A stretch of 33,399 nt of DNA, taken from the NCBI GenBank assembly GCA_003133325.1, contig PKXA01000065.1:1-33399 (forward strand), given 5' to 3'. Within the stretch, counting starts at the first letter, position 1. The number at the start of each line of letters is the position of its first letter. Both the position numbers and the translations under genes were made by a program. The notes below the pieces were generated by a model, which saw only the letters and a program-made list of their open reading frames with translations, had not been told where the DNA came from and did not search any database. The stretch comes from Acidimicrobiaceae bacterium. Its GTDB lineage: Bacteria > Actinomycetota > Acidimicrobiia > Acidimicrobiales > RAAP-2. Positions 7,801 to 14,650 of the stretch are shown in pieces.

Positions 7801-9718
7801 CGTCGATCTCTTCGGGCAGCAGGTCGTCGGGGAGGACTGCTTGGAGTGCGGCCACGTTGGGCACGAACCGGGTGTCATCGGCGAGGGCTGCCTCTGCCTC
7901 GCGGAGCTTCACTCGCACGTTGCCCGAGAGGTACCGGGCGCCAGGGACGAGTTGCTCGATCAATGGGTCGTCGAAGACCAGGGTCCCGAGACGCCTCCGG
8001 GCATCGACAGCTTCAATGCCGAGCAGGGCAGCCACCCGATCCAAGGTGACCGATCCCGTTTCGTCGAGGCAGATGGTGACCGCCTCTTCGGGGCTGTCGG
8101 CTCGTCCCCTCACCTCCCGCGGACCGACTACCCGTTCGGAGAAGATCGCTGCTTTGCTTGCCGACTTGGTCTCGGAGTCGAACACTTCGAGGGCGAGGAG
8201 GGACGGGAAGTCCGGGTCGGTGCGGAACCCACCGAGCTTCGGGTTCCGCCGGCCGAAGATCGCCTCACCGGACTCTGCGTCGATTCTTCCCGTCTCGTAG
8301 CTGGTGAAGCGACTGATGGGCTCGTAGCGGGTGACGTAGTCGTCGTAGCGCTCGTTCAACTGTTCCTGTGCGTTCCAGAACACGTCATCATCGGTACTCC
8401 CGGCTTGGAGGGTGAGCACCTCGGCCAGGGTGTCACGCAGCCCGCACAGCGCGCGCAATTCCTTCCTCTGGCCCTTCGGTGTGGCCTGGAACGGCTCCAA
8501 CTCACCGTTCCGCACCCGGGCGAAGGTCGCTATGCCGGTGGCGACGATGGAGCCCTCCTTGTGCACCGGGAACGCTTCGAGCGTGAGGTCCGACATGCCG
8601 GTGGCTGGACTTGGGATCCATGTGGGCTCGGACCGTGGCTGGTAGGTGAGGCCGGTGTCTCGTGCCCGGGTAACGATGGCGGCCATTGCCGGTGCAATGG
8701 TCTTTTCCGGGTCAGCGATCACGTCCAGGTCGTCCGCCCCGTACTGGCCGTTCACCCGGCGGAGTTCCCCGAGGATCATCTCGGGATGGGCGGCGAAGTA
8801 TTCGTTGACGGCGACCTCGCCGTCGACAGTGGTCACCGGACTGAGGGAGAGCCAACGCTCGCCGGAAGGCGCGGCGTCGGGCATGCGCTTTCGGAGGAGC
8901 ACGATGTCGGTGACGACATCGGTACCCGACGTGGCCCGGAAGGTCCCGGCTGGGAGCCGGATTGCCCCAAGCAGGTCGGCCCGCTCGGCCATCTCCTGGC
9001 GGGCCGCGTCGGCCTGGGCGTCAAGGGTGAATCGGCTGGTGACGACGGCCAGAAGCCCGCCGGGCCGTGTCAGATTGAGGCTCTTGATGATGAAGTGGTT
9101 GTGGATCGAATGGCGACCGGCATTGTGATTGGGATCGTGCAGCGTGATCTTGCCGAACGGGACGTTCCCGATGACCAGGTCCAGGTCGCCATCCGGCAGG
9201 GCAGTATCCGCGAAGCTCTCTGCTCGGATGGCGGCCGACGGGTAGAGCGCGGCGGCGATGCCGGCCGTGGCCGGGTCGAGCTCCACCCCGGTGATCGAAC
9301 ACCCCGGTGGTGCGAAGCCGATGAAGTTGCCCGACCCACAGCCGGGCTCCAGGACCTTGCCGCCGGCGAAGCCGAGGTCGGCGACGGTGGACCAGACGGC
9401 CTGGACCACCTCGGCTGAGGTGTAGTGCGCGTTGATCGTTGTCCGCCGTGCCGCCGCCCACTCCGTGTCAGACAGGAGCGTGTGCAGCTCGGCCCGGGTT
9501 GCGGCAAAGCGTGGATTGGACTCGTCGAACACTTCGGGGACCGCTCCCCAGCTCGCCCACCGGGCCAGGGTGGCCTGTTCCGACTGGGTTGCCGATCGCC
9601 CATCTGATTGCAGTTGGTGGAGGACCCGGAGGGCCGCCAGGTTCGCTGCGGTTTTGGCTACCGCTCCTGGCGGAGCAAGGTCGCGCTGTCCGGCTGGTCT
9701 GAATCCATCGCCGCCCAC
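4703..9718 (-). CDS. Giant DNA methyltransferase-helicase fusion of mobile elements (N12-class/SNF2-like)
   Basis: About 1671 residues. The N-terminal part is a class I adenine methyltransferase: HYTSAEVVQAVW, motif I KVLEPGCGSGNFIG (residues 122-133) and an NVPF catalytic motif (about 185-188) in place of NPPY. An SF2/SNF2 helicase follows: Walker A LLGHAVGAGKTA (near 819), DEAH in IFLDEAHVAKNL (near 974), then KMGVGTNVQARA and QREGRILRQGN (about 1280-1315) of helicase motifs V and VI. The tail has coiled-coil regions. Such fusions are typical of conjugative plasmids and ICEs and are thought to protect or remodel the transferred DNA; the role here is inferred. The frame is open to 10111, but third-position GC is low before about 9660 and the next gene occupies that stretch, so GTG 9718 is chosen. 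It ends in a tail shared with the protein at 10291. Confidence 0.85.
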   Translation of the reverse strand: MGGDGFRPAGQRDLAPPGAVAKTAANLAALRVLHQLQSDGRSATQSEQATLARWASWGAVPEVFDESNPRFAATRAELHTLLSDTEWAAARRTTINAHYTSAEVVQAVWSTVADLGFAGGKVLEPGCGSGNFIGFAPPGCSITGVELDPATAGIAAALYPSAAIRAESFADTALPDGDLDLVIGNVPFGKITLHDPNHNAGRHSIHNHFIIKSLNLTRPGGLLAVVTSRFTLDAQADAARQEMAERADLLGAIRLPAGTFRATSGTDVVTDIVLLRKRMPDAAPSGERWLSLSPVTTVDGEVAVNEYFAAHPEMILGELRRVNGQYGADDLDVIADPEKTIAPAMAAIVTRARDTGLTYQPRSEPTWIPSPATGMSDLTLEAFPVHKEGSIVATGIATFARVRNGELEPFQATPKGQRKELRALCGLRDTLAEVLTLQAGSTDDDVFWNAQEQLNERYDDYVTRYEPISRFTSYETGRIDAESGEAIFGRRNPKLGGFRTDPDFPSLLALEVFDSETKSASKAAIFSERVVGPREVRGRADSPEEAVTICLDETGSVTLDRVAALLGIEAVDARRRLGTLVFDDPLIEQLVPGARYLSGNVRVKLREAEAALADDTRFVPNVAALQAVLPDDLLPEEIDARPGATWVEPTDVAAFVREALGASQVAVEHIEVTATWTIAVPTWQKQSVTMTSAWGTDRLDAVNLLTKSLNQTSAVVYDPDGDGGRVFNPEATLLAREKQQVLSDRFAAWIWEDEHRAERLAGRYNELFNSVVLPTWDGSHQSLPGLSSAFRPHQHQLDAAWRSVQEPAVLLGHAVGAGKTATMAIAGMEMKRLGLVSKPAYVVPNHMLEQFSAEFIQAYPLANVLVATRDATAADARKEFVARCATGDWDAVVITHDAFVRIPVSKEAETDYLDSQVAAYRTAQAQSTAEHGLSVKKLEAAIIRMEERIKESREDGRRLDGVTFEETGVDYIFLDEAHVAKNLAFPTRIQGVGGSGSKRAMDIELKLRVLRERHGDRVATFATATFVANSISELYVMQRYLQPDALAAAGIATFDAWAANFGRTVTNLELAPDGGSYRMKDRFARFANVPELVSMFSEVADIRTAEQLALPTPNLLGGRAEVVVVPPSDRLITYVESLVARSEAVSRGAVRPEEDNMLKVTGDGRKAALDLRLVGLHPDPNGGKIGAAAERISRIWVDNKDRQYPEQGTRRGALQLVFCDIGTPRREWNVYDELKSQLIDRGVSAEAVRFMHDAKNDREKAELFAQCRSGLVGVLIGSTEKMGVGTNVQARAVALHHVDCPWRPADIEQREGRILRQGNLNRDVEVLRYVTESSFDVFMWGTVERKAGFIAQVTRGDATLARQLDDVGEQSLSYGEVKALATGNPLIMEKAGVDSEVAKLERMASAHAGEQRRLSKTIASSGPTINRLERDMAKIERALALRTDISGDAFRATITGVTCEKRTDAGDRIKAALVDARYRHGETIGIGNLAGLDLAITVRGEIGEDELHLCFPDAPLHPTVIAAADIEREHPVGLVSRLTNRLGDLEERLTGDARELGSAIANAEQASAMIGRPFDQMPRLAALRNRQAEITEALTPKPAPETDAGSTKVSDSEEESRAEGPDCSDHEVANSMVTAFPTSIGDALVTARATDVSLTRHHGRAASLSPSDLGR

Positions 9719-10017
9719 AGGTCCTGTTGCACCTGGATACTGAAGGCCGTCACCGAGTCCGGGTCCATTGGCTCCTCTGGCTGCTCCGGTGATGTCGGGT
9801 AGATCAGCTCTTGGACCAACTCCTCGGCCATCATCCTGGCTGCCAAGTCCTTCTCCCCGAGTTCCGGTTTCGAGAGCCGCAAGTAAGTCGAGGAGACTTG
9901 GCGTTCGGCCTCCTCCCCGATCTCGGTGAAGTACGCCTCCGGATCCTCGATCGCGCCGTACTGGTCTGGGAAGTGTTGGAGCAGGTGCTGCTTCGCCTTC
10001 AGGTCGTAGTGGTTCAC
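9658..10017 (-). CDS. Conserved small acidic protein of the conjugation operon (119 residues)
   Basis: Not assigned to a known family. It begins MNHYDLKAKQHLLQHFPDQY, continues with IEDPEAYFTEIGEEAERQ and a helical stretch LAARMMAEELVQELIYP, and is rich in Glu, Asp and Gln. Third codon positions are strongly GC, unlike the long overlapping frame of the next gene, so this is the translated frame. GTG 10017 is chosen because AAAGGTGG ends six bases upstream; GTG 10026 is in frame just before. Its 3' end overlaps the proposed start of the giant methyltransferase-helicase by 61 bases, suggesting coupled translation. It is probably an accessory partner of the giant enzyme. Confidence 0.8.
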   Translation of the reverse strand: MNHYDLKAKQHLLQHFPDQYGAIEDPEAYFTEIGEEAERQVSSTYLRLSKPELGEKDLAARMMAEELVQELIYPTSPEQPEEPMDPDSVTAFSIQVQQDLWAAMDSDQPDSATLLRQER

Positions 10018-10290
10018 CGTTGCCACCTTTCAATAGTTGGTCGAAATCGAGTTGGGCCGTATCTCCGAGTTGCTCTGTTCCGCTGTCTCGTCGGACTCCC
10101 CGGCGCCTCACGCCGACCTCCTGTCACCGTAATTGGTGGATGCGACAGGTCGAGCGGGTGCTGGGGAGCGGGGGAGATTGTCGGGAGTTGGGCACGGCCT
10201 TCTTGGCCACCGCCGCAGGCGGCCACCTGGATGGCCGAGGACGAGGGTGTCCCCATGTGGTTGGAAGTTGTCGGGCATGGAAGGTGTGGC
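10018..10290. other. Gap inside the conjugation operon with only doubtful short frames
   Basis: These 273 bases break the otherwise overlapping gene string. A minus-strand frame ending at 10014 overlaps the next GTG as GTGA and could give 80 residues from ATG 10256, but it has no ribosome site and an unstructured Pro/Arg-rich product. A strong AGGAGGT lies just upstream of GTG 10111, which opens the long but poorly coding extension of the giant gene's frame. One may encode a short leader peptide; neither is annotated as a gene. Confidence 0.35.
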
Positions 10291-10425
10291 CTACCGTCCG
10301 AGTTCGGCTGGTTGTCTCGACGTGCCCCGATCCCGCTCATGGCAGGTCTTGGCCGTGCTGTCTGCCTGACGTCCCTGGATGCCGGCCAAGGCCTCGTCAA
10401 TCGACGTCGGGAATGCCGTCGACGC
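10291..10425 (-). repeat. Shared 3'-terminal gene segment, copy 2 (TAFPTSI...ELGR tail of the coiled-coil protein)
   Basis: Counterpart of 4703-4835 on the same strand, about 5.6 kb away. Between the two copies lie the 119-residue gene and most of the giant gene, so recombination between them would delete both. Confidence 0.6.
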
Positions 10426-10746
10426 GTGTTCGCCACCGTTCTCGACAGTGGCCCTATCAGCGTCCCGAGCACCGGCATCGGCGTCTCGACGGGCGTCGGC
10501 TGCGCGCTCTTGTTCCTGGCGGGTGATGGCTTGCTGGGCTACCAGCGCACTGGCTTCGCGCTCGGCCCGCTTTCGTTCGTCGAGCTGTCGGGCAGCCTCG
10601 GTAGCCAATCGCCGTTCGGTCTCGGCCTCGTGCTGGCGACGGCGGGCGCGTTGCTCGGTCATCTGGAGCCCACCCGACATCGAGGTGCGGAGCATCTGGG
10701 TCAGATGCCCGTGAAGCTCCTGGGCGATGTTCTCCTCTTCGCTCAT
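10291..10746 (-). CDS. Coiled-coil protein of the conjugation operon
   Basis: Predicted soluble protein of 151 residues. Residues about 25-100 form a highly charged helix rich in Arg, Glu and Ala (QMTEQRARRRQHEAETERRL and onward), typical of a long coiled coil. The C-terminal 50 residues are different: they carry TAFPTSIDEALAG and end in ELGR, related to the C-terminus of the giant methyltransferase-helicase. ATG 10746 overlaps the stop of the DUF4913 gene (ATGA), so translation is probably coupled. Similar short coiled-coil proteins sit beside DUF4913 genes in actinobacterial conjugative elements; a structural or adaptor role near the coupling protein is an inference. Confidence 0.75.
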   Translation of the reverse strand: MSEEENIAQELHGHLTQMLRTSMSGGLQMTEQRARRRQHEAETERRLATEAARQLDERKRAEREASALVAQQAITRQEQERAADARRDADAGARDADRATVENGGEHASTAFPTSIDEALAGIQGRQADSTAKTCHERDRGTSRQPAELGR

Positions 10747-11183
10747 GCCTTCTCCTCACGGTTCGTCGCGACCGCTGCTGGGGACGGGTTCGCCGTTGGT
10801 CCCGGCCTGAGCGGCCAGTCGTCCGGCGGGTCGAGTGCGAGGAGAGGTGTGATGTCACGACCGTGCGTCGTGTGGCAGTGGCCGAACGGGCCAATGTCGG
10901 GGTTGCACAGTTGGGCCAGCTGGGGATCGGCATGGTCCACCCACCACGTGTTCATCCCCGTCCCTCCGTCGAGACGGAGGGACTCCCAGGCGCGCCACAG
11001 CGCCTCGATTCGCTGGACGGCCTCTGGGTGGTCCCACCATGACGGGCACCACTCAAACGTGCGTTTGATCTCGCGCTCGAGGTTCGGGCACAGCCACTGG
11101 GCCACCCACGTCGCGCTGTCGGGGAAGCCGGGCTTCCGTCGCGGACCCAACTCGCCTTCTTGGCCTTCTTCAGTGATGCTCAC
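10743..11183 (-). CDS. DUF4913 family protein
   Basis: Small soluble protein of 146 residues in a family restricted largely to actinobacterial mobile elements. The signature is clear: WVAQWLCPNLEREI, then FEWCPSWWDHPEAVQRIEAL, WRAWESLRLD, MNTWWVDHADPQLAQL and a closing GPFGHC. The Trp-rich WCPSWWDH core with Cys and His residues is the family hallmark. Its biochemical role is unknown. It lies directly after the VirD4 coupling protein, overlapping it by 14 bases, and overlaps the coiled-coil gene by ATGA, the usual arrangement in these operons, which suggests an accessory role in transfer. Confidence 0.9.
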   Translation of the reverse strand: MSITEEGQEGELGPRRKPGFPDSATWVAQWLCPNLEREIKRTFEWCPSWWDHPEAVQRIEALWRAWESLRLDGGTGMNTWWVDHADPQLAQLCNPDIGPFGHCHTTHGRDITPLLALDPPDDWPLRPGPTANPSPAAVATNREEKA

Positions 11184-12924
11184 GTTCAGTCTCCCTTGTC
11201 TTCGGTCCGATTTGGTTCGGCCCCGCTGCGGCCAGCGAGGCCCGGACCTCTTTGGCGTAGGGGCCGTCGAGCACGCTTTCGGTGCGGATCAGCACCGGGT
11301 CGATGCCCGAAGCCATGAGGACAGCCCGGCCCCGGGGGAGGGCGGCCAGCGTGGCTACGTCGAAGATCGGCTCCCGTCGCGTTGCATACGACCGGCTGTG
11401 GCCCTGGCGGCCGCCGTTGTAGGACGTGGTGAGCTGGCGGGTATCCATCTCTCCGCAGACCGAGGAGATGTCGTCCAAGAACCCCTGCTCGTTCGACCCG
11501 CCGCCGTAGAGGCGGATGTTGGCTGCACCCCAGAGCTTCCGCATGCCCTGCTCGCCCCACACATCGACCCCTTGGGACCATGACTGGAGGAACGACATCA
11601 GGATGATCCCCCGAGACCCGTAGTGGGAATAGAGGTCGGGGAGCTCGCGCCAGCGGCACACGTTCGCCACCTCGTCGAGGGGACAGACCATGGGGACCGC
11701 CAGCCGACCGCCGGCGGAGCGGGCGGCCAACCGCTCGGCGGAGAGCACCACCGCGGCGGTGAGGGCAGCCGTGAGCGGCCCGGCCGAACCGGGCCCTTCC
11801 TTGGACAGGGAGTACAGCGTGCCGGACGACGCGGCGAAAGCATCGGTGTCGAACCGGGGCCGACCGTCATGACGGTCGGTGATCCAGTCACCGAGATTGG
11901 GGTCGGCCAGGAACGAGACGTTCTTCCGGGCAGTGCCGAACACCCCGGCTCGCTGCTTGTCCGGTTGGTTCATGACGTCGAGCAGCGCCTGGGCGGCCAG
12001 TTCGTGGCCACCGGCGGCCAGCCGGGAGACCACCCGGTCGTTCCGACCCGTCGACAGCCATTGGTAGACGGTGGTGAGGGGCTGGTCGGACAGCCGAGCG
12101 GCCAGCGACAGGATCGCCAGCAGTTCCTCCCCCTCGGGGTCGAAGTAGGCATCCCGTTGGGCGCCGGGTGGGCGCGAGGCAGCGGCGAAGAGCCCGGCCA
12201 GGGTGCGGGCGCCGGCCAGGTCGCCGGCCATGTCGAGTGGGTTCCACCACCACTCCGGTTCCCCGCCGGCAATACCCTGGGGATCGAAGATCCACACCGT
12301 GGCGGCATTCCCCTTGTCGTCGCGCACCGCTCGGCGGGCCTCGGCCGTGAGGTCCACCACGTCGCGCTTGTTCGAACAGGTGTAGACCGCCCCGGGGGCG
12401 GCGAGTATCGCTGGGGCCACTTGGGTGGTGGTCTTGCCGGTCCGGGCACCGGCGATCATGGCGGCCACGTCCTCCCAGGACTGGCGCAGGACCTTCCCGC
12501 TTACCACGTCGCGGCCGAGAGCGAGGCCCATCCCGGGGCCGGGGATGGGCGCATGGGATGGGTCGACGTAGCGGGCCAGGGCCTTGGTGTTGCGAGGGAG
12601 GCGTTTGGCCAGCCGGTCGACCAGCTCGGACTTGGTGCGATAGTGCGCCACGATCACCGCTATGGCGGTGGCCAGGATGACGAGCGTGGCGAGCTCCTCG
12701 GCCAGTACGTAGGTGGCTGCCGGTGGCCATGGAGTCCTTCTTCGCACCAGGTCGACCGCGGCGACGACGGGATTCTTGGCCACCGCGATGTGGTCGATGG
12801 CCGCACCAAGGTGCACGGCCAGCCAGGCCAGGGTGGCAAGGACCGCCACCGCCCCGATGGCAATTGTCGCAGCTACCTGCTCGCCCATCGTGTTCTGGGC
12901 GATGCGATTGCGGGCCCTGTTCAT
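11170..12924 (-). CDS. VirD4/TraG-type coupling protein (T4SS ATPase)
   Basis: Inner-membrane ATPase that brings the DNA substrate to the type IV secretion channel. About 584 residues: two N-terminal membrane helices (near 17-38 and 72-95), then a RecA-like domain with Walker A AGARTGKTT (158-166), TCSNKRDVVD, IFDPQG, and Walker B VCPLDEV (413-419), then RGIILMSFLQSWSQG with the conserved glutamine and a C-terminal sensor region. ATG 12924 gives the family N-terminus and an ATGA overlap with the upstream ATPase gene; the longer open frame upstream is antisense to coding sense of that gene. Followed by DUF4913, as in related elements. Confidence 0.93.
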   Translation of the reverse strand: MNRARNRIAQNTMGEQVAATIAIGAVAVLATLAWLAVHLGAAIDHIAVAKNPVVAAVDLVRRRTPWPPAATYVLAEELATLVILATAIAVIVAHYRTKSELVDRLAKRLPRNTKALARYVDPSHAPIPGPGMGLALGRDVVSGKVLRQSWEDVAAMIAGARTGKTTTQVAPAILAAPGAVYTCSNKRDVVDLTAEARRAVRDDKGNAATVWIFDPQGIAGGEPEWWWNPLDMAGDLAGARTLAGLFAAASRPPGAQRDAYFDPEGEELLAILSLAARLSDQPLTTVYQWLSTGRNDRVVSRLAAGGHELAAQALLDVMNQPDKQRAGVFGTARKNVSFLADPNLGDWITDRHDGRPRFDTDAFAASSGTLYSLSKEGPGSAGPLTAALTAAVVLSAERLAARSAGGRLAVPMVCPLDEVANVCRWRELPDLYSHYGSRGIILMSFLQSWSQGVDVWGEQGMRKLWGAANIRLYGGGSNEQGFLDDISSVCGEMDTRQLTTSYNGGRQGHSRSYATRREPIFDVATLAALPRGRAVLMASGIDPVLIRTESVLDGPYAKEVRASLAAAGPNQIGPKTRETEREHH

Positions 12925-14408
12925 CGCTGCCTCCATTGTTTGTTGGTGTCGTGGACGGCTCGCTCCGCGCCGGTCAACACCACCTCGACGGGGATCCCCG
13001 GGCGGCCGCCGACTTTGATCAGGAACTTGCCCCGACCCGGTGGCGGTGCCTCCCGCTCTTCGACCACATCCCAGCTCGGGGGAGAGGACCACGAGCAAAT
13101 GAGGTCGCGCTCGGGCTGGGAGAGGGCGACCACCTTTTCGACCGCCGGCAGCTGGTCTGCAGCCAGGCCCGCCATCGCGATGAAACCTGCTCGCTCGGCA
13201 AACCCTTGGGCCTTCATGCGGTCTGCCTCGTTCGGCAACGCCAGCAGGTCGGCCATGGTGTGAGTGATGAGTGCCATTCCCACTCCCTTTTGCCGGTTGA
13301 GCCGGGTGAGGGCGTCCACCCGGTCCACCAGGCCGTCACCGGCCCGTAACACCCGCCACAGCTCGTCGAGCACGATGAAGAAGTTCCGTTGTGGCTCAAG
13401 CCCGGCATCGGCCAGGGCCTGGGCGGCGGCAATGGCCCCGAACCCCTCTCCCCAACACGCCAGCAGCACCGCGGCCTGTAGCTTCTCGTCGGTCTCGGCG
13501 ATCCCCGAGATGTCGATACAGAGTGGAGCGGCGAGGGAGACCGGCGTCGAGGTGCGTCTGGCGAAGGTCGAGCCGAGTGCCCCGTCGATGAGGGCCACGA
13601 TGGAGGCTTGCAGACCATCAGTGGCCGCCCGGTATCGCTCGTCATTGTCGCGGGCGAGGGTCACCCGCCGCAGTGTCTCGGGTCCCTCCTCGAGGACGGC
13701 GGCCAGCTCCACCAGAGTTGCCTCACCGGGTTGGTGGTGCTCGTCGAGCACACCGAGGGCGGCTGCGATGATCGCCTCTTCGATGTCGGTCACCCGTCCC
13801 CTGCGGTTCAGGCCGACCAGGGCTGCCACCATGGTGAGCCGGCGGCCGAGGGCGTCCTCGGAGAGTTTGCGTCGGGCGTCTCCGACAAGACGGAGGGCTG
13901 CGGCCGTGGCGGCCCCAGGGTCGAGCACATTGAGCGAACCCTGGCCACGACCGAGGCACACCACGTTGCCTCCCAGGGCACCGATGAGGTCGACGTAGTC
14001 GGGTTTCAGGTCGCCGAAAATGAGCGGTTGGACCCCATATCCACACAGCCCGATGGCCATTCTCCTGATCAGGCTCGATTTCCCCAAACCCGGCTTGCCC
14101 AGCACGAACATGGACGGGTTGGCGATCAACCCCGCCCGGGCGAACCAACTGATGGGGTCACAACAGACCGTGGCGGCAGAGCGCAGGTCTCGCCCAATGG
14201 GCACCCCGACCATCGGAGTGCCGGATCCGGCAATGAACGGCCACAGCCCACAGACTTGGCGGGTGGTGGCCCGCCACTCCGGGGCGGCCTCGACATAGGA
14301 CGCCCTGCCTCCTCCTCTGCCGGGGAGGCCCCGGGCGGGGACCCGGGCAACGGTTGTCTTTTCGTTGGCGGCCGGAGGCGACGCCTGTGTGCCAGCGCTC
14401 AGCTTCAC
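12921..14408 (-). CDS. VirB4-type conjugation ATPase
   Basis: Cytoplasmic motor ATPase for assembly of and transport through the T4SS. It has 495 residues, with a short basic N-terminus, Walker A LGKPGLGKSSL (104-112), FGDLKPDY after it, and Walker B FFIVLDEL (343-350), followed by LNRQKGVGMALITH, the VirB4/TraC sensor region. It lacks the N-terminal membrane-associated half of classical VirB4; that part is supplied by the separate SCO6880-type gene just upstream, the split arrangement usual in Actinobacteria. ATG 14408 overlaps the previous stop (ATGA). Confidence 0.9.
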   Translation of the reverse strand: MKLSAGTQASPPAANEKTTVARVPARGLPGRGGGRASYVEAAPEWRATTRQVCGLWPFIAGSGTPMVGVPIGRDLRSAATVCCDPISWFARAGLIANPSMFVLGKPGLGKSSLIRRMAIGLCGYGVQPLIFGDLKPDYVDLIGALGGNVVCLGRGQGSLNVLDPGAATAAALRLVGDARRKLSEDALGRRLTMVAALVGLNRRGRVTDIEEAIIAAALGVLDEHHQPGEATLVELAAVLEEGPETLRRVTLARDNDERYRAATDGLQASIVALIDGALGSTFARRTSTPVSLAAPLCIDISGIAETDEKLQAAVLLACWGEGFGAIAAAQALADAGLEPQRNFFIVLDELWRVLRAGDGLVDRVDALTRLNRQKGVGMALITHTMADLLALPNEADRMKAQGFAERAGFIAMAGLAADQLPAVEKVVALSQPERDLICSWSSPPSWDVVEEREAPPPGRGKFLIKVGGRPGIPVEVVLTGAERAVHDTNKQWRQR

Positions 14409-14650
14409 GACGTCGGCCCGACGTAGTGACCGTAGGCAGCCACCCGGTTGGTGACAATCTGTGCCGGGGCTTGGCGAACATCGGGCCCCGGGATTGGAAA
14501 TGCGGGGAGGTGAACCGGCACGTGCAGGGCCGGGGCCGGGCCGCTGGTCGGGTGGTCAATCCACCGGGCGGCATTGTGGGCGAAAGCCCACACCGCCGGT
14601 GCCCCGAAGACCAGGGGTGCCAGGACCACGAGGACGAAGATTCTTCTCAC
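14405..14650 (-). CDS. Small secreted or membrane protein of the conjugation operon (81 residues)
   Basis: GTG 14650 lies inside the stop of the SCO6880 gene (GTGA overlap) and the gene ends inside the start of the VirB4 gene. The protein is MRRIFVLVVLAPLVFGAPAV, a signal peptide or single membrane helix, followed by a short Pro-rich exported part (PALHVPVHLPAFPIPGPD) without Cys. It is not recognised by family. Its position between the two halves of the VirB4 machinery suggests a small structural component. A longer frame upstream is a shadow of the SCO6880 gene. Confidence 0.72.
   Translation of the reverse strand: MRRIFVLVVLAPLVFGAPAVWAFAHNAARWIDHPTSGPAPALHVPVHLPAFPIPGPDVRQAPAQIVTNRVAAYGHYVGPTS

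Noticed and set aside
6785-9418. Plus-strand open frame of 877 codons antisense to the giant gene
   Set aside because: It mirrors the high third-position GC of the minus-strand gene, has no domains, and the opposite strand has clear methyltransferase and helicase motifs.
9719-10111. N-terminal extension of the giant gene to GTG 10111
   Set aside because: Third codon positions are AT-rich in that frame and a better gene occupies the same bases in another frame; kept only as a finding.
10014-10478. Minus-strand frame ending in a GTGA overlap with the 119-residue gene
   Set aside because: No ribosome site and an unstructured Pro/Arg-rich product; the overlap may be chance.
11623-13263. Plus-strand open frame of 546 codons
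   Set aside because: Antisense shadow of VirD4 and VirB4 genes with unmistakable motifs on the other strand.
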